A stretch of 64,000 nt of DNA from Monocercomonoides exilis. Taxonomy: Eukaryota > Preaxostyla > Oxymonadida > Polymastigidae. Positions 11,649 through 24,617 of the stretch are shown one piece after another. The notes under the pieces are model-generated. The model did no database searches, had not been told where the DNA came from, and worked only from the letters and a program-made list of their open reading frames with translations. The stretch is taken from positions 1 through 64,000 of the forward strand of contig LSRY02000074.1 in the NCBI GenBank assembly GCA_001643675.2. The letters run 5' to 3'. The position numbers and the translations under genes were made by a program. How positions within the stretch are numbered: the stretch's first letter is position 1; each line of letters begins with the position of its first letter.

Positions 11649-12273
11649 ATGAATTCGTTATTATTCATTATTGCATTGCTGCATTTCATTGCTGGGTCAT
11701 ATCCATCTGATGATTCATTGAGAGGAAAATTTGATTCAAATGTATTTTTAGGTCAATTTTATCTTTATTTGATCGTTTATTTTGCTTTAAAAAATAAAAG
11801 AATGATTTCCGAAAATCTGGATATTCTTCTCCATATTCTCGTTCTGGGAGCAGAAATAACCAAAAAGGTTTTGGTAATTATGATAAGTCAAGCTATCGTG
11901 ATATTTTTGATGATCCGTATGGCAGGACTGCAGTTTGTCGATTTTTATCTAAAGTTGTAATATGAATTGCTTTGTTTTATTGGGTTTATGGTTGTTATAA
12001 CAGTCATCATACAGCTATCAAGAAGGTCCGTCAAGAAATTCCTATCGATCAACATCATCTCGTCCATCATCGTCCAACAGCCATCCAGGAATTATCAGCA
12101 CCGTAAGTGATAAATACAAAACAAATCCAAATTCTGCGGCTTATGAAGGAGGAGGTGGTGGAAGACGCAGTCACACTTCTTATAATGATTATTATACAAA
12201 AGGAGCTGGAACCGGAAGGAGAGGAGACACATCTAACGAATACAGAGTTGGACCTCCTGAATTGTATAGATGA
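11649..12273 (+). CDS. Small secreted Ser/Gly/Tyr/Arg-rich protein
   Basis: Three exons (11649-11741, 11801-11932, 12004-12273) join in phase 0 and give 164 residues. The introns are GTATTT...AAAAG (59 nt) and GTTTGT...AACAG (71 nt). The first 17 residues (MNSLLFIIALLHFIAGS) form a typical signal peptide. The mature part lacks hydrophobic segments and Lys-rich helices. It is dominated by Ser, Tyr, Gly, Arg and Asn (GYSSPYSRSGSRNNQKGFGN; SRPSSSNSHPG; YEGGGGGRRSHTSYNDYYTK) and is likely disordered. No cysteine pairs or enzymatic motif are visible. I do not recognise a family; a surface or secreted structural protein is a guess from composition only. Confidence 0.65.
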
Positions 12274-13156
12274 TATGAATGACACTTCAGTTTTTCCTTT
12301 TATAACTTTTTATATTTTTTTCATTTGCCCATCATCTCTTTTGAAAGATGAATTGGCTGATTTTAAACACAAACTTTTTCAAAAAAAAATCATCATAATT
12401 TTGTAAATAAATTACAACAGTTCAAACACAGAATCAAAACAAATAAATCATAAATTGACATGTTAGCTTTTGAGAATTTATTCAGAAGAGGGAAATGTGA
12501 GTCTTTTCTGCTTTATTAGCATTTAAATGAATTAATTTATCATTTTTTGGTTTCATTTAAGAATATTATTTAAGGTAAAAGAATACAATTATTTTGCTCC
12601 TTTTTGCGAAATATCGTTTCTTTTTAAATGAAATATGCAGAACACTTTTTGAATGAGATTCAATTGAGGCTTTTTATTTTTCTTTCATTCTCTTTTACTT
12701 CAAAATAAAAAATGAAAATGTTTTCGAAAAATATAAACTGAAAAGATTTTGCAATTTGAAAGCGAACAACATTGTGAGAAAAGTTGTAGTTATAGCGATG
12801 CATCACAAGTTTATGAGTGAATGAAGTTGAAAACAGTTTTGAATTTCCTCTTCAAATGAAATTCTAGGAAATTATGATTCAATTCATTCATAGGCAAATC
12901 TTTGAAAAACGTCACATTTCGGGGGAAAAAATGAGTATTACTATTTGAATTTTATTTCATATCAAAAACTGGGGATAATCTTCAAAATAAAGCCAAATGT
13001 CATTTGTTAAGCGTGCTTCGTGGCAAATGATCAAAAATATCAACTCAAAAATATATTTATGCATCTTTTTTGCAAAAATACAAAAAGAATAAAAATACAA
13101 AAAAGATGTTTGTAAACAGACATGAATCGATCTTTAATCTTTGCCCAATTCTTAAT
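12274..13156. other. Intergenic, AT-rich
   Basis: Convergent spacer between the secreted-protein gene and HSP70. Apart from short A/T runs I see nothing in it. Confidence 0.5.
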
Positions 13157-15181
13157 TTAATCAACTTCTTCAATTTTCGGTCCTGAAGAAGAAGAAGAAG
13201 AAGGTGGAGGAGCATTCTGCGATGAAGAGAATCCAGAACGGCCCAATCCTGCACCAGCACCGCCCATCTGTGCCTGGTTGAAAAACGGATTGCTGCTTTG
13301 ATCCTTTGGAGCACCAGCTTGCTGTCCTTGTGGCTGCTGCTGCTGATATGCCTTCATCATGATGGGGTTGGCAAAGTCCTCCAGCTCCTTCTGCTTCCTC
13401 TCGTACTCCTCCTTCGTGATGGCTGTGTTCGAGTGGATCGATTCCAGCCACTCAATCGCATCCTTCAGCTTGCCTTCCAGCGCATTCTTGTCAGATTCAG
13501 GAATTGCCATCTTCCCTTCGCTCAGAGTGTTACGCAGCGAGAACACATACGATTCCAGCTTGTTCTTCGCATCCACATTCTCCTTCACTCGCTCGTCTTC
13601 CGCTTTGAACCGCTCTGCCTCAGCAACCATCCTGTCAACTTCTGACTGGCTCAGCCTGCCTTTATCATTGGTGATGGTGATCTTCTGGTTCCTTCCCGTC
13701 GCTTTGTCCTCCGCTGCCACTTGCAAAATGCCATTTGCGTCGATATCGAACGTCACCTCAATCTTCGGCACACCTCTTGGTGCTGGTGCTATGCCGTCCA
13801 GATGGAAGGTGCCGAGGAGGTTGTTCTGCTGCGTCATCGCCCGCTCGCCTTCAAACACTTTGATCTCCACACCCGTCTGGTTGTCGCTGAACGTCGTAAA
13901 CATCTCCGTCTTGTGGCACGGAATCGTCGTGTTCCTTTTGATCAGCACTGTCATCATGCCCCCAGCCGTCTCAAGCCCCAGTGAAAGTGGGGTCACATCC
14001 AACAACAGCAGGTCTTCCCCTTTCTGCCCAATCGTTCCCTTCAGCACTGCTGCCTGTACCGCTGCTCCATATGCAACCGCCTCGTCGGGGTTGATGGACT
14101 TGCACAGTTCTTTTCCTCCAAATCTGTCACGAATCAATTGCTGAATACGAGGGACACGAGTTGAACCTCCGACCAAAACGATTTCATTGATTTGTGATTT
14201 GTCCAATTTTGAGTCCAGCATCGCACGATCCAATGGGTCCAAGCACTTTCGGAATTCTGACTCGCACAGCTGCTCAAACTTTGCACGGGTGATGACAGAG
14301 TTGAAGTCCAACCCTTCAAACAGAGAATCAATTTCAATGGTTGCTTGGGTGGATGTTGACAGAGCCCTCTTTGCCCGCTCGCAAGCTGTTCTCAGGCGCC
14401 CAACAGAACGTGAGTTGCCCATCATGTCTTTCTTGTACTTTCGCTTGAATTCATCTGCCATGTAGTGAGTCAAGATGTTGTCGAGATCTTCACCACCACA
14501 ATGAATATCTCCTGCTGTAGCTTTAACTTCAAAGACACCAGAATCCAAGCACAAAATAGAGACATCAAGAGTTCCTCCTCCGTAATCGAAAATGAGAACG
14601 TTCATTTCCGACTCTTTCTTTTTATCCAAACCATAGGCAATTGCAGATGCTGTTGGCTCATTGATGATTCTGAGGACGTTCAGCCCTGCAATTGTTCCAG
14701 CATCCTTTGTGGCCTGGCGTTGGCTATCGTTGAAGTATGCTGGGCAAGTCACAACAGCTTCTGTGACTTTGTGTCCAAGATAAACTTCGGAGATGTCTTT
14801 CATTTTCGACAGGACCATTGAGCTGATTTCCTCTGGTGAAAATTCTTTTGTTTCACCTTTGTATTTGACTTGATACATTGGCTTTCCCGAACGATCAACA
14901 ACTTTGAATGGCCAATGCTTCATATCATTTTGAATTTCATTATCACTAAAACGGCGTCCAATCATTCTTTTGCTGTCAAAGAGCGAATTTTCTGGATTCA
15001 TATTTCCTTGATTCTTTGCAGCATCGCCGATCAATCGTTCGGTTGGAGTGAAAGCAACCCAGGACGGAGTCGTTCTATTTCCTTGATCATTAGGGATGAT
15101 TTCTACTGTTTCATTCTTCCATACACCAACGCACGAATATGTTGTTCCAAGATCAATTCCAACAGCGTTCGGAGAAGACAT
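13157..15181 (-). CDS. Cytosolic HSP70 chaperone
   Basis: Single-exon gene of 674 residues. HSP70 binds and releases unfolded peptides under ATP control. The nucleotide-binding domain shows all three signatures: [14 protein letters not shown] near residue 7, [14 protein letters not shown] (FDLGGGTFDVS in most homologues) near 200, and [16 protein letters not shown] near 340. The substrate-binding part follows ([15 protein letters not shown], then a helical lid). The Gln/Pro/Ser-rich tail ends in IEEVD, the cytosolic signature that TPR co-chaperones such as the STI1-like protein at 1.4-3.4 kb bind. No signal or organelle-targeting sequence is present. I chose ATG 15181 because it begins [12 protein letters not shown]; an upstream in-frame extension to 15274 lacks family similarity. 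Confidence 0.97.
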   Translation of the reverse strand: MSSPNAVGIDLGTTYSCVGVWKNETVEIIPNDQGNRTTPSWVAFTPTERLIGDAAKNQGNMNPENSLFDSKRMIGRRFSDNEIQNDMKHWPFKVVDRSGKPMYQVKYKGETKEFSPEEISSMVLSKMKDISEVYLGHKVTEAVVTCPAYFNDSQRQATKDAGTIAGLNVLRIINEPTASAIAYGLDKKKESEMNVLIFDYGGGTLDVSILCLDSGVFEVKATAGDIHCGGEDLDNILTHYMADEFKRKYKKDMMGNSRSVGRLRTACERAKRALSTSTQATIEIDSLFEGLDFNSVITRAKFEQLCESEFRKCLDPLDRAMLDSKLDKSQINEIVLVGGSTRVPRIQQLIRDRFGGKELCKSINPDEAVAYGAAVQAAVLKGTIGQKGEDLLLLDVTPLSLGLETAGGMMTVLIKRNTTIPCHKTEMFTTFSDNQTGVEIKVFEGERAMTQQNNLLGTFHLDGIAPAPRGVPKIEVTFDIDANGILQVAAEDKATGRNQKITITNDKGRLSQSEVDRMVAEAERFKAEDERVKENVDAKNKLESYVFSLRNTLSEGKMAIPESDKNALEGKLKDAIEWLESIHSNTAITKEEYERKQKELEDFANPIMMKAYQQQQPQGQQAGAPKDQSSNPFFNQAQMGGAGAGLGRSGFSSSQNAPPPSSSSSSGPKIEEVD

Positions 15182-15479
15182 AATCGAATTCAACAACAAA
15201 ATACTGTTGATAAATTCCAAAAATATGAGCAATTCGCAACATTTACTTATAATTTTATTTTCTTTCTCCTGCAAAAGACATTCGTAAAATAAAAAAATTT
15301 TACCGATAAAAAAATGTTATGGATATTTTCCCATTTTTAAAAAATTCAAGGGAAAAATAAGTTATTTTTTCTATCTTCAATATTTGAATTTTCAGAATAA
15401 AAATATTTTTCTAAGAAATTAAGTTCCAAAGACATCAAAAAATAAATCAAATATCACCAGAAGCATAATTATGCGACTG

Positions 15480-15925
15480 ATTTCTCCAATCTCTGTACTT
15501 AAGAGTATATTTTCCATAGATCTCACAACTATAAAGATTTGAAAGGTGTCATTGCAAATTTGTTGTGTTGGATCATGGTGGTTGAAAGAAAGATAGATGA
15601 GATGAAAAAGAAAACGGAGAAAAAGAAAAAAATAGAAAGCACAGAATGGAATGGAAGGAATAAAGAGTGGATTATTGTGAGATAGATTTTGATGATAAAT
15701 GAGTATTTTTGGTTTTTAAAATTGAGGAGAGATTTAAAATGCAAGAATGACAGCCATCTTAAGAAGTTTTCATTGACAGCAAGTGAGAATGATAAAAAAT
15801 CTTTGAAAAGATGAAGGAAGATGGCTTTGGAGATTGGGCAGTATTTAATCAAAACTCCACCCCTTTCTTTTTGAGCTGGGTGCTGCCAGACACAAACTCT
15901 TTGCTAAAAAATAAATTAGAAATTT
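15480..15925 (+). pseudogene. Fragments of a decayed gene
   Basis: Plus-strand open stretches read like protein but switch frame. Examples are DLKGVIANLLCW...VERKIDEMKKK (about 15535-15680), RDLKCKNDSHLKKFSLTAS (about 15730-15810) and EKMKEDGFGDWAVFNQNSTP (about 15805-15870). No introns reconcile the frames and I recognise no family. The rest of the 15182-16252 spacer is AT-rich with nothing else visible. Confidence 0.3.
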
Positions 15926-16252
15926 TTAGATAGAAAAGAAATGATGACACATGTTTGTTTGGATTAATTCTAATTGCTCCTATGAATCTCATTTTTTTGT
16001 ATTATTTAACAATTATTGCGAATCAAATAATAATAACTGCAATAAATTACAATAATAATCAACATAAACCATGAAATGATAATGTTGAAAAGAAAGGAAA
16101 AGAAAGGAAAAGAAAGTGTTATTGAACTCCATCTTGAAAAACACACAGGAATAAACATATTTTAACAAATCATTTTGGCAGGCAGCACATCTGCAAGCAA
16201 CGTGCTTGTGAAGAGAAAAAACAAACAAATTCCTTTAGCATGACTGATCCCT

Positions 16253-19200
16253 TCACCCTTCAGCCTTTTTGAAACGCATGAAAGCATAAACAAGGTATTT
16301 GAATGATTCTATCCAACCATCTGAATAACACTTCGCACAGATGACATCCTCCATCCCCTGTTCTTCCATCACCTCCAAAAAATACCTCAAAAGCCGATGC
16401 TTATCTGCATATTTAATAGCATTGACCAAAGAATTGTACACTGCCAAGCGATAATAAGATGTGCCAAGAGAAAGCATGCAATTCATGTGCAATGTTACAG
16501 CACTCAAACTCAACAGTACAGGTGACGGAGACCATTTATGCATAGCTTCAGCAACAAAAATTGTTGGTGCTGCAAGTATTTTTGAGCCCAACTCCATCAA
16601 CTTTTTGGACACCTCAAGAGGAATCGAATGAAAAGATCCATAAACTGCAATGTCCAAGCAAACAATCCCAAGCACTTCACGAAAATGTGGCTTTATTGCT
16701 TTCATGCTTTTCTTCACATCTCTTTCCCAAATTTCAAGCAGTTGAATGAAATCGATGTTTAACTTTCCTGACCAGTGTCTCGCTATATCCCTCAAAAACA
16801 ACCCGATACTGCTCAGGGTATATGGATGAAGCTTTTGCTTGCAACATGTTTCAATCAATTTGAAAGCTCTTCTGTCAGCAAAGAGCTTTCCAACTGCGAA
16901 ACGATGACCTAAAAAACGTTTCATAATGCACACAAATTACAGAGCGTGAAATTTAAAGAATCCGAATATTTAAATATGAACAGGCAAAAATAAAAGAATA
17001 ACGATTCATTTATAAACAGAATAAAATCAATAAAAAAAGGTCTCATTCACACCTTTTTCAAACATGTCTGCCATTCCTAGAAACATTGCACAGATCGATT
17101 CCTCGTTCTCTTTGAAGTATGTGTTTTCTCTGTCGTTTTTGTTCTTTCTGTTCGAATCTCCCGCCAACACGTTCAAACATAAATGCAGCATCAATTCACT
17201 TAGAGTTCTTTCTGACACTTTTAAATCAAACATCGCAAAACAAACTGCCAACATCCCATTTCGCATCTTTGCTATGTTGAGCGTGCAAGAATATTCCCTA
17301 TAAAGAGTGGAATGATTCTTCAACAGAGAGAATTGCTGCCTTGCCAATGACAGGCGAATAAATAAAGTTTCAGCCAACTCTTTCGCTTTCTCACTATATT
17401 GAGGCATTTCTCTCTCAAACAGCATCTCAAACGGATAGCTTATGTATTTGAATACATCCTCTCGAACAGCACAATAATAGATTGCGTTGAAGCCAGAAGG
17501 AAATGAAGGGATCAAGTTGCACAGCAAGTGCAGAGTTAGCTCCACTCGCTCGGTTTTGGTCACGTCTTCTTTCAACCAGCGGCAGATCGCAACACTCATT
17601 TTTGATTTTGTGTAGAAGTCAAACTGTTCCTGAGAAGAGTGAGCCAACTGCTCGACCGTCTGAATATACACATCATATTTGACCCTTCGTAGTTCCTCCA
17701 GAGCTGCTGTGACATTCGATATGCAGCGTGCTGCCAACGATGGGCATGCCAAACAGATTGGCGCAAAAGTCTGCAAGCAGCTTTTGAGTTCAGAATAGTC
17801 ATTTGAATTCAAATTGAGAGCGAAGGACTTTGTTGTTGATGAGCACAAACAAGAAAGAACATCGACAGTACAAGAACATCCATCAAGCGAAAGGATTGAA
17901 TGATGTGAATGAATTTCGAAAGAAGAAGAAGACGATAACGACAAAGACGATGACAAAGACGATGATAATGATCGAATTTTAACTTCATCGCCATTTGCAT
18001 CTCCTCCATCGGAAACTGTTTGAATCTCATTCTGTGTATTCGTCCCATCTCTCATGTCTCCTCTTTCAGGCAATTCCTCTCTTTCCTCAAAGCCATCATC
18101 ATCATCAAAAGGATTGACATTTGCAAAATTATTACCATCATCCTCATCAAACAGCCCCTTCGCAGAAATAACCATATCAAATCTATCTCTGGTTGCAACT
18201 TCGTTCTTGTTTTCCTCAGGCTGATCAAGGACTGCTTCTTTTGTTGGCCTCTCAAAATGCATATCCATCTTGTTCTGCACAGACTCAGGAACAGAAATGG
18301 CTCTCAAAACAAACTCGCGGACATGCTTGCGCATCGAACGGTTGAGCAACTGCGCTCTTTCGCCCAGAACAGAAAGAAGGCCAACAGCAAGCACATCCAA
18401 AAATGGAAGACGCTCAAAGAACAGTGTTTCCTCTTTGATTTCTGCAACACATTTGAAAAACGCTTTTGCCAATTTTTCGCTGTTGCTCTCAAGTTCCTTC
18501 TTGGCTGATGGTTTATCTCTGTTCAAGACAAGCAGCTTACTCAAGACGCACAACGAAGCATAGCAGCACTCCGCATCTCCTCTTTTCATTCTTTCAATCG
18601 CAATTTCTTCTTCTTCTTCAATCTCTTCCTCCACTTTCAAGTTCATGAGCTGTTCTGTATTCTCAACATTGCGTATATAAACCACACACAATTCTGCTGC
18701 TTTTGATGCCACACTTTCGAACTCTTCTTTAAAGCACACTTTGCTCTCAAACACAGATTCTGTTTTTCCTTTTTCATCCTCTCTTCCTTTATCTCCTTTC
18801 ATTCCTTCTCCTTCTCCTCCTTCTTCTTCATTGGATGCTTCACTTTTCCGCCCAGATTCTTCGCTTCTCCTCATTTTCTTCAGCATTTCCATCACACTTC
18901 CACAGGCAAAGCTCTTTGCAATCTGCGGTGACACTGCAAATATTACAGAAAGCACACTCAGCGCGTCAGACACAGCAGCACGAGAGGAAGTTCGATTGTT
19001 GCACACTGAATAATAAAGAAGCTCTGCAAGTGACTGCTTGATGAGAGGCCGCAGAAAGTTTGGCAATTTGAGGGAAGAAGGCTGTGGTGAGTGAAGAAGA
19101 AGAAGTGTTGGGACATTACAAGAATTTGACGATGAAGATGATGAAGAGGAAGAAGAGGAAGAAGCAGATGATGGAAACGAAGACAAAGAAGAACGAAATG

Positions 19201-21620
19201 AATTCGTTTTCAGTCTTTCAGAAATCAAATTCTGTCTGACAGACTTCAGAGAGCCCGAAAGAAGATGAAGAAGCATGTTTTGGCTGAGCGGGTGGGAAGA
19301 CAAGAAAACAGACTGAAAAGAAGACAGTGCTTCTTTGCTCGTCAAAGCAGACAGAAGAACAGAACTTTGGAAATCTGAAAGAGTCGTTAATTAAGAAAAG
19401 AGAGATTGAACATGGCATTCGAACGAAAAATGGAAGAAAATGATATTGAAAGCAAGAGAAGCCAAACAACAGAAAAAATAAAGAAAGAAAAAAAGAAAAA
19501 GAAAAGGACCAACAAAAATTCCCCGCATCAAAAGAAAGAAAGGGGAAATAATTGTGACTTGCTCACAAACTGTTCTTTCGGACTATTTCGTTCAAAGCTA
19601 CAAATAGTCTCTCCAAAACTTCCACATTAGCCCCATTTTTCGTGTCTGCAATCCACATGAACAGCAAAACAGCATTCAAAACATCGAAATAGCTTTTCAA
19701 ATGGCAAATCGAGCAGCTGATGCACAAGGCATAAAACTCAGCTAAATTGAATGGAGGAACAAAGAAAGAAGAAGATGAGGTTGATGGTGATGATGAGGAA
19801 GAAGGAAAAGGAGGAGAAGATGGTGAAAAAGAAGCAGAACAGCAAGCATTCAACTCATATGCGCACATTCCTTGTTCAGAAGCTTCAGATGCTTCCTGTT
19901 TCCTGTTCAGCAGCTCTCGCTTCAAAGCACATGAAATTTGGGAAAAACCTCCGTTTGCAGCAAATAAAACCCATCTCCTTCTCATTTCTCTCCGTCTGCT
20001 CTGCTTTTCTTCTTTTTCTTCTTTCTCTCCTATTTCTCTTTTTTCTTCATAAGCCATGGATCCAATTTTGAGTGCTTCATCTCCTTCTCCTTTTTGCCTT
20101 TCCTCTCCTCTTTTTGCCTTTCCTTTCTCTTTCTTGTTGCCTTTGCTGCTTTTTTGCCTACTTTTCACTTTCCTTTTTTCTCTTTCTCTTCCTTTTTCAC
20201 AGTTTGACAATGATCCATTCCGCTTTTGATCAATTTCCTCATTTCCTTCCATTCCTTCTTTTTTCCTCCCCAATTCATTCGTCTTCTCCATCCGCTCTTT
20301 CATCTGATCTTCCTCTTCTTCTTTCGGCTTCAGCAACTTATTCAGCATCTCACAGCAAAACACTCTGAATCCCTCATCTTCCAACAGCAAGCCTCGTAAA
20401 AGTGGCTGAAGATGATGTGCAGATAAACTTGCTACTTCCCCTTTTCCCTGCTTTTCTTCCCCAAACATAAATGCTTCCATGTCTGCTTCTTTTCCATCAC
20501 CATCCTCCACTTCTTCTTTCTCTTCTTTCTCTTCTTTCTCTTCCATCATTCTTCTTTCTTCTCTTCCTCCTCCTTTCTCTCCAGTCCCCATGTCTTCCAC
20601 AGCCAGTTCCATTTCCTGCACCAGATTTCCATACACCAAATTAAACACTCTTTTCCAAATCTCCCACTCTTCGCACTTATCTGCTTCATTGTTCTCTTCT
20701 TCTTTCCCTTCTTCTTTCCCTTCTTCTTTCCCTTCTCGTTTCTGTTTCTGATCCATATGCCGCTGTAGCATTTCTCCCTGTGTCTGCAAAATGAGCATCG
20801 GAACATGCTCTTCACACAACATTTCTCGATACACTTTCTCTTGCCTCGCTGCAATTGCCTCTGCCATCAGACCCATTGCCACTCCCGCCTCACTCCCGCA
20901 GCAGAGGGGAACAAGCGAATGCATCAGCACCAGCGCTTCACGTGCAAAGCTGATGCTCATCACAGATTCATTGCTTTGTGCCAATTTCAAGAGGAAGTTA
21001 AACCCATTCGAGATCACACTTTTCTGGCGTGAAAATCTTTCTCCGCGTGGTGTTGTGTTCGAGAATATATAGAAAAGGCAACGAACCAATAAAAACGCGA
21101 GAAACAAACAATCATATGAAACACACCGAAGTAGTTGCATTTCCAAATCGATAAATCCAGAAATTTCAACATCTGGCGATAAGCTATCGTCTACACACCC
21201 ATTCCAAAAACAAACGAAAAATATATCATTGCAAAAATCAAATCTCGGAGGAAATAAAAATACATACACAACGCAACAATGGTCTGAGAAATATTTACAG
21301 ATGACTCTTCTGCTCTTGCCTTCAATATGGCTCGAACAACTCTCAAAAAGACTTTGCTCCCCAGCCCATTCGAGTTCTTTGCTGAGAGGCATCGAAGAAG
21401 CTCTGAGCATAAAACTATAACCTCTTTTTCGTTCGACCATTTGACACATATTTTTCTCATAACGTTTGCGGCACACACAACCTCTTCTTCCGTGAAATCA
21501 AAATGCTCTCCTCCAACCTTCTCTCTGTTGCATGTCCAAAAACCAATTTCATTCAAAACAAAAACACTTTCCATACGCTATTCTTTCAAAATGCTCCGCA
21601 ATTTCATTTCTATCATTCAT
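16253..21620 (-). CDS. Large helical-repeat protein of unknown function
   Basis: Six exons join with consistent phase: 21620-21568, 21524-21268, 21190-21127, 21018-19571, 19374-17053 and 16908-16253. They give 1599 residues. Introns are 43 to 196 nt and the donors include GTATGT, GTGTGT and GTTTGT. The protein begins MNDRNEIAEHFERIAYGKEK. Most of it is amphipathic helices of the HEAT/ARM kind, for example LLCNLIPSFPSGFNAIYYCA and LGIVCLDIAVYGSFHSIPLE. Three charged low-complexity inserts (Glu/Lys-rich near residues 200-420, Ser-rich near 580-640, Glu/Ser-rich near 720 and 1000-1090) interrupt the solenoid. There is no signal peptide or membrane segment. I do not recognise the family; a scaffold is an inference from shape only. 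The join accuracy (4800 coding bases without a stop) makes the model strong. Confidence 0.8.
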
Positions 21621-21999
21621 TTTCTTTTTCACAAAAAGTCAACAAATACAAAAGATATAAAGCCTTGTTCACATGCTTCAAGATCCGACATCAACGAAAT
21701 CAATGATTCTGAATTCATTTGCACAATCAATTTTCAAATTAAGCAGTATAAAATAAAGGTTAATTCATAAAGTTTGTTATATCTGTTTTGATCAATTTAG
21801 GAGTATCGTTTGAAACCAATTCAGATATTCTTGCAAAATACACATGAGCATACGATGATTGTTCATTCGAATGTAATATTTATGATTTCTGCACAATTTT
21901 TAGTTTTTGAAAAAAATTTTTGAAATATTGTTGTTTTTTTAACAAATGAAAAGAAAAAGAAAAAATCAATTAATAAAACACTTTTTGAGAGTAACAAAC
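21621..21999. other. Intergenic, AT-rich
   Basis: Spacer between the large helical gene and the left terminal-repeat element. The last 8 bases (TAACAAAC, 21992-21999) are one half of a target-site duplication. Confidence 0.5.
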
Positions 22000-22490
22000 G
22001 GTAAGAGGGTACATAGCGACCGGTATAAAAATTGTCTATAAGAAGTACTATTGACATTTGAAAACCTAATTCACTGATGAAATAATTCACATAAAGGAGA
22101 AATATTCGTTAAAAAACTGAATATTTTTTGTGGTTAAAAAGCAATTTTTATCAAAAATTAATGATCAAACCCCTAAGATAAAAAAGAGAGAAACTTTCTT
22201 TTAGGTTTTTTTCGGAAATAAAGATTTATCCATTGTCAATGTGTTTATTAGGGTTATATTTAACGAAAACTTTTGTTTATTTAACTGATAAGGGTTTTTT
22301 ATTTAAAGTGAGGAAGCTTTCAAAATAAAAATTCCTGTTGGATTTAAAAAAAATAGGTTTTCTCAGCTTTGAATCACTGTAATTCGAAAATCACCTGAGA
22401 AATATCATAATTGGTTTCATTAGTAATAGTCTATATATATAAAAACATGTAAATCTAATTTTTTTACCGGTCGTTATCTGCCCACTTACC
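22000..22490 (+). mobile_element. 491-bp non-autonomous TIR element (MITE-like), copy A
   Basis: The unit starts GGTAAGAGGGTACATAGCGA and ends with the complement of GGTAAGTGGGCAGATAACGA, giving imperfect terminal inverted repeats of about 26 bp with four mismatches; both end in CGACCGGTA. It has no coding capacity (short open frames only). A second copy of equal length lies inverted at 29340-29830. The flanks are TAACAAAC on the left and TAACCTTT on the right, each matching a flank of the other copy. Eight-base target duplications occur in hAT, P and Merlin transposons; the terminal bases do not let me choose among them. Confidence 0.88.
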
Positions 22491-23485
22491 TAACCTTTTC
22501 ATTATAAATCTTTCATTCTCATGTTTGAAAAAAAAGGAAAATTTTAATTAAAAAAAGAGAAAAATATTTGAATGTGAAGAATGAAACAAATTTTATCAAA
22601 TAATTTTCTTGATTTTCAAATTTTATCATTTGCATACATGAGAAAGTCGATTTGGAACAGAATATTTGCATGTATGGAAAAATCAATAATGTTTCAAACT
22701 TATCTGCAATCGAATAATTATAAATATGACATTCTCTTATAAAAACAAATATTGAATTATTCGAAAATTGAAAAAAATCTTTTTAAGTGCAATATAGAGC
22801 AATATTCATCAAAAAATATATATCATCTTATTTATAACGAATGTTTGAAGAAAAAGTTAGTTATTTGTTTGTTTTTTATTTTATTAATTACGCAAACTGC
22901 ATCATTTTTTCGAAAATATTTGGTTGCTTTGACTTGAAATTGATATAACCGAATATGCTTCATTTTGAACGGACATTTTCTTCATTATAATTCTTGAAAC
23001 TTTGTTTTGGTTGGAGGTTTTGAACAAAATTTTTTCAAAATGGGTGATTATTTCAGTGAACATATTTTCAAAAACAAAAATTTTCGTTTGGGAATTCACT
23101 TTGAATATCAACAAAAGAACGCTGAAGAGTGAAAAGGCCTATAAAAAACAACAACATCTTTATATGAGCAAAAAGATTTGCTCATCAAACAATGTGATAA
23201 ATACATAAATTGGAGAGAAAAACTCTTCCCAGTTTCAAACAACCTTTAGAAAATGAACACTACGAAAAAATTAATGATTTCAAAAATAATCGCCCACGTT
23301 TGTGTTAAAAAAACAATTATTTTGCAATTTTTCTTTTGAATGAAAAATCATTTCCAAAAAATCAACAATCTATGAAATATCATTACACCTAAATAATATG
23401 TGATTTCCAAAATAAACATTTATATATTAACATATAAAAATTTGATTGACAATGTTCTTAATGATAAAAGACCAGTGAACACTCG
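22491..23485. other. AT-rich spacer inside the inverted segment
   Basis: About 1 kb with very low GC. Short open frames have no recognisable content. If the transposase relic downstream once had an N-terminal DNA-binding domain it is no longer visible here. Confidence 0.4.
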
Positions 23486-24617
23486 ATGTTGAGGTTTCTA
23501 TTTCCGTTGTCTTCTACAAAAACAAGCAAAAAAAAATATCCCAAGCTGAAAATTTCAAAGTTGAAAATGTTTTATTCAAACAAGCTTGCTGTGTCGCATC
23601 AACAAGTTCTGAGACCCTGGTATGATATGCTCAAAGGATTTCATCTTACCGATTATTATAACAGTGTTCTCATCTTCAATGTGACGAGTCATCGCTCAGG
23701 ATACCAAACAACTCCAATCGGAATTTTGTTTATCCAACAAATGTCAAGCATGCTTTCACAAAATCTGCAGCGCAGATAACATGATCCATATTGATTGCGT
23801 CGATTGCTTCTGATGGTCAATAACTGAAGGTAGTGATACTGTGGATAAGTCTCAGATTTCCTGATGACTTGAATCATCTTTAGTTTTCCAAAACTTGGGA
23901 TATGTCCTAACAAAAGCGGATGGATGGAATCTTTGACATTCAGAAATTTTATGCTACAATTCTTCTCCCTTCGATCAAAGAAAGAAGACAACGCATGTCA
24001 CTCAAAGAATTTCACTGCTTGCTTTTGATTGATTCCCACGTTTCTCGTTCAAATCCAACGATCTGGCGAGAGTTATAAAAAGAAAATGGATATTGTGACA
24101 TTCGTCTTTCACAGCACACACATCTGCCAGCCACTGGACCGAGGTGTATTTGCCGTTCTGAAGTCAGAAATGTGTTCGCAATACGAAGCACCTTCTTCGT
24201 CGTCTTCAGCAGCGAAAAAAAACAGCTTTTGCAGAAGCACTACAGCAATCAATTGATTCAGCGCTTAAACATTCAGTCAACAAAAGAGCTTTGAAATGCA
24301 GCAGCGTGCTGAAAGACTCATCTGGGAAAGATCTGATAAATCTTCCTCAATCATCGACTTATCCTCTTCCTTCACATAAAAATCGATTTGACTTCTACGG
24401 TAAAGAAATATCTGAAGAAAAGTTGCTAAATGAGTGGGATGATTATTTGAAAAAGAAAAGCGTAATGGAAAATGAAAAAGAAAACATTTCTGATGAAGAA
24501 ATTGATGAAACAATAAATTTCACAAAAAAGCTTAAAAGAAAGTTCAAAATTCTTCAAGATGAAAACGATTTTGAGATAGAATCATCTGATGAAATTGAGC
24601 TAGAAAAGGGAAAATGA
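23486..24617 (+). pseudogene. Decayed pogo/Tigger-like (DDE_1) transposase
   Basis: Pogo-type transposases carry a DDE_1 catalytic domain. Plus-strand blocks in order are WYDMLKGFHLTDYYNSVLIF (about 23620-23680), LLLIDSHVSRSNPTIW (about 24020-24070, around the second acidic residue), and HSTHICQPLDRGVFAVLKSE (about 24110-24170, the hallmark following the third block). A C-terminal tail runs to 24617 (FYGKEISEEKLLNEWDDYLK; Lys/Glu-rich end). The blocks lie in different frames with stops between (for example after 23779 and 24256), and the first acidic position expected after NV is missing. It is a dead copy. Its own terminal repeats are not evident, and the flanking 491-bp elements need not belong to it. 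Confidence 0.75.
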
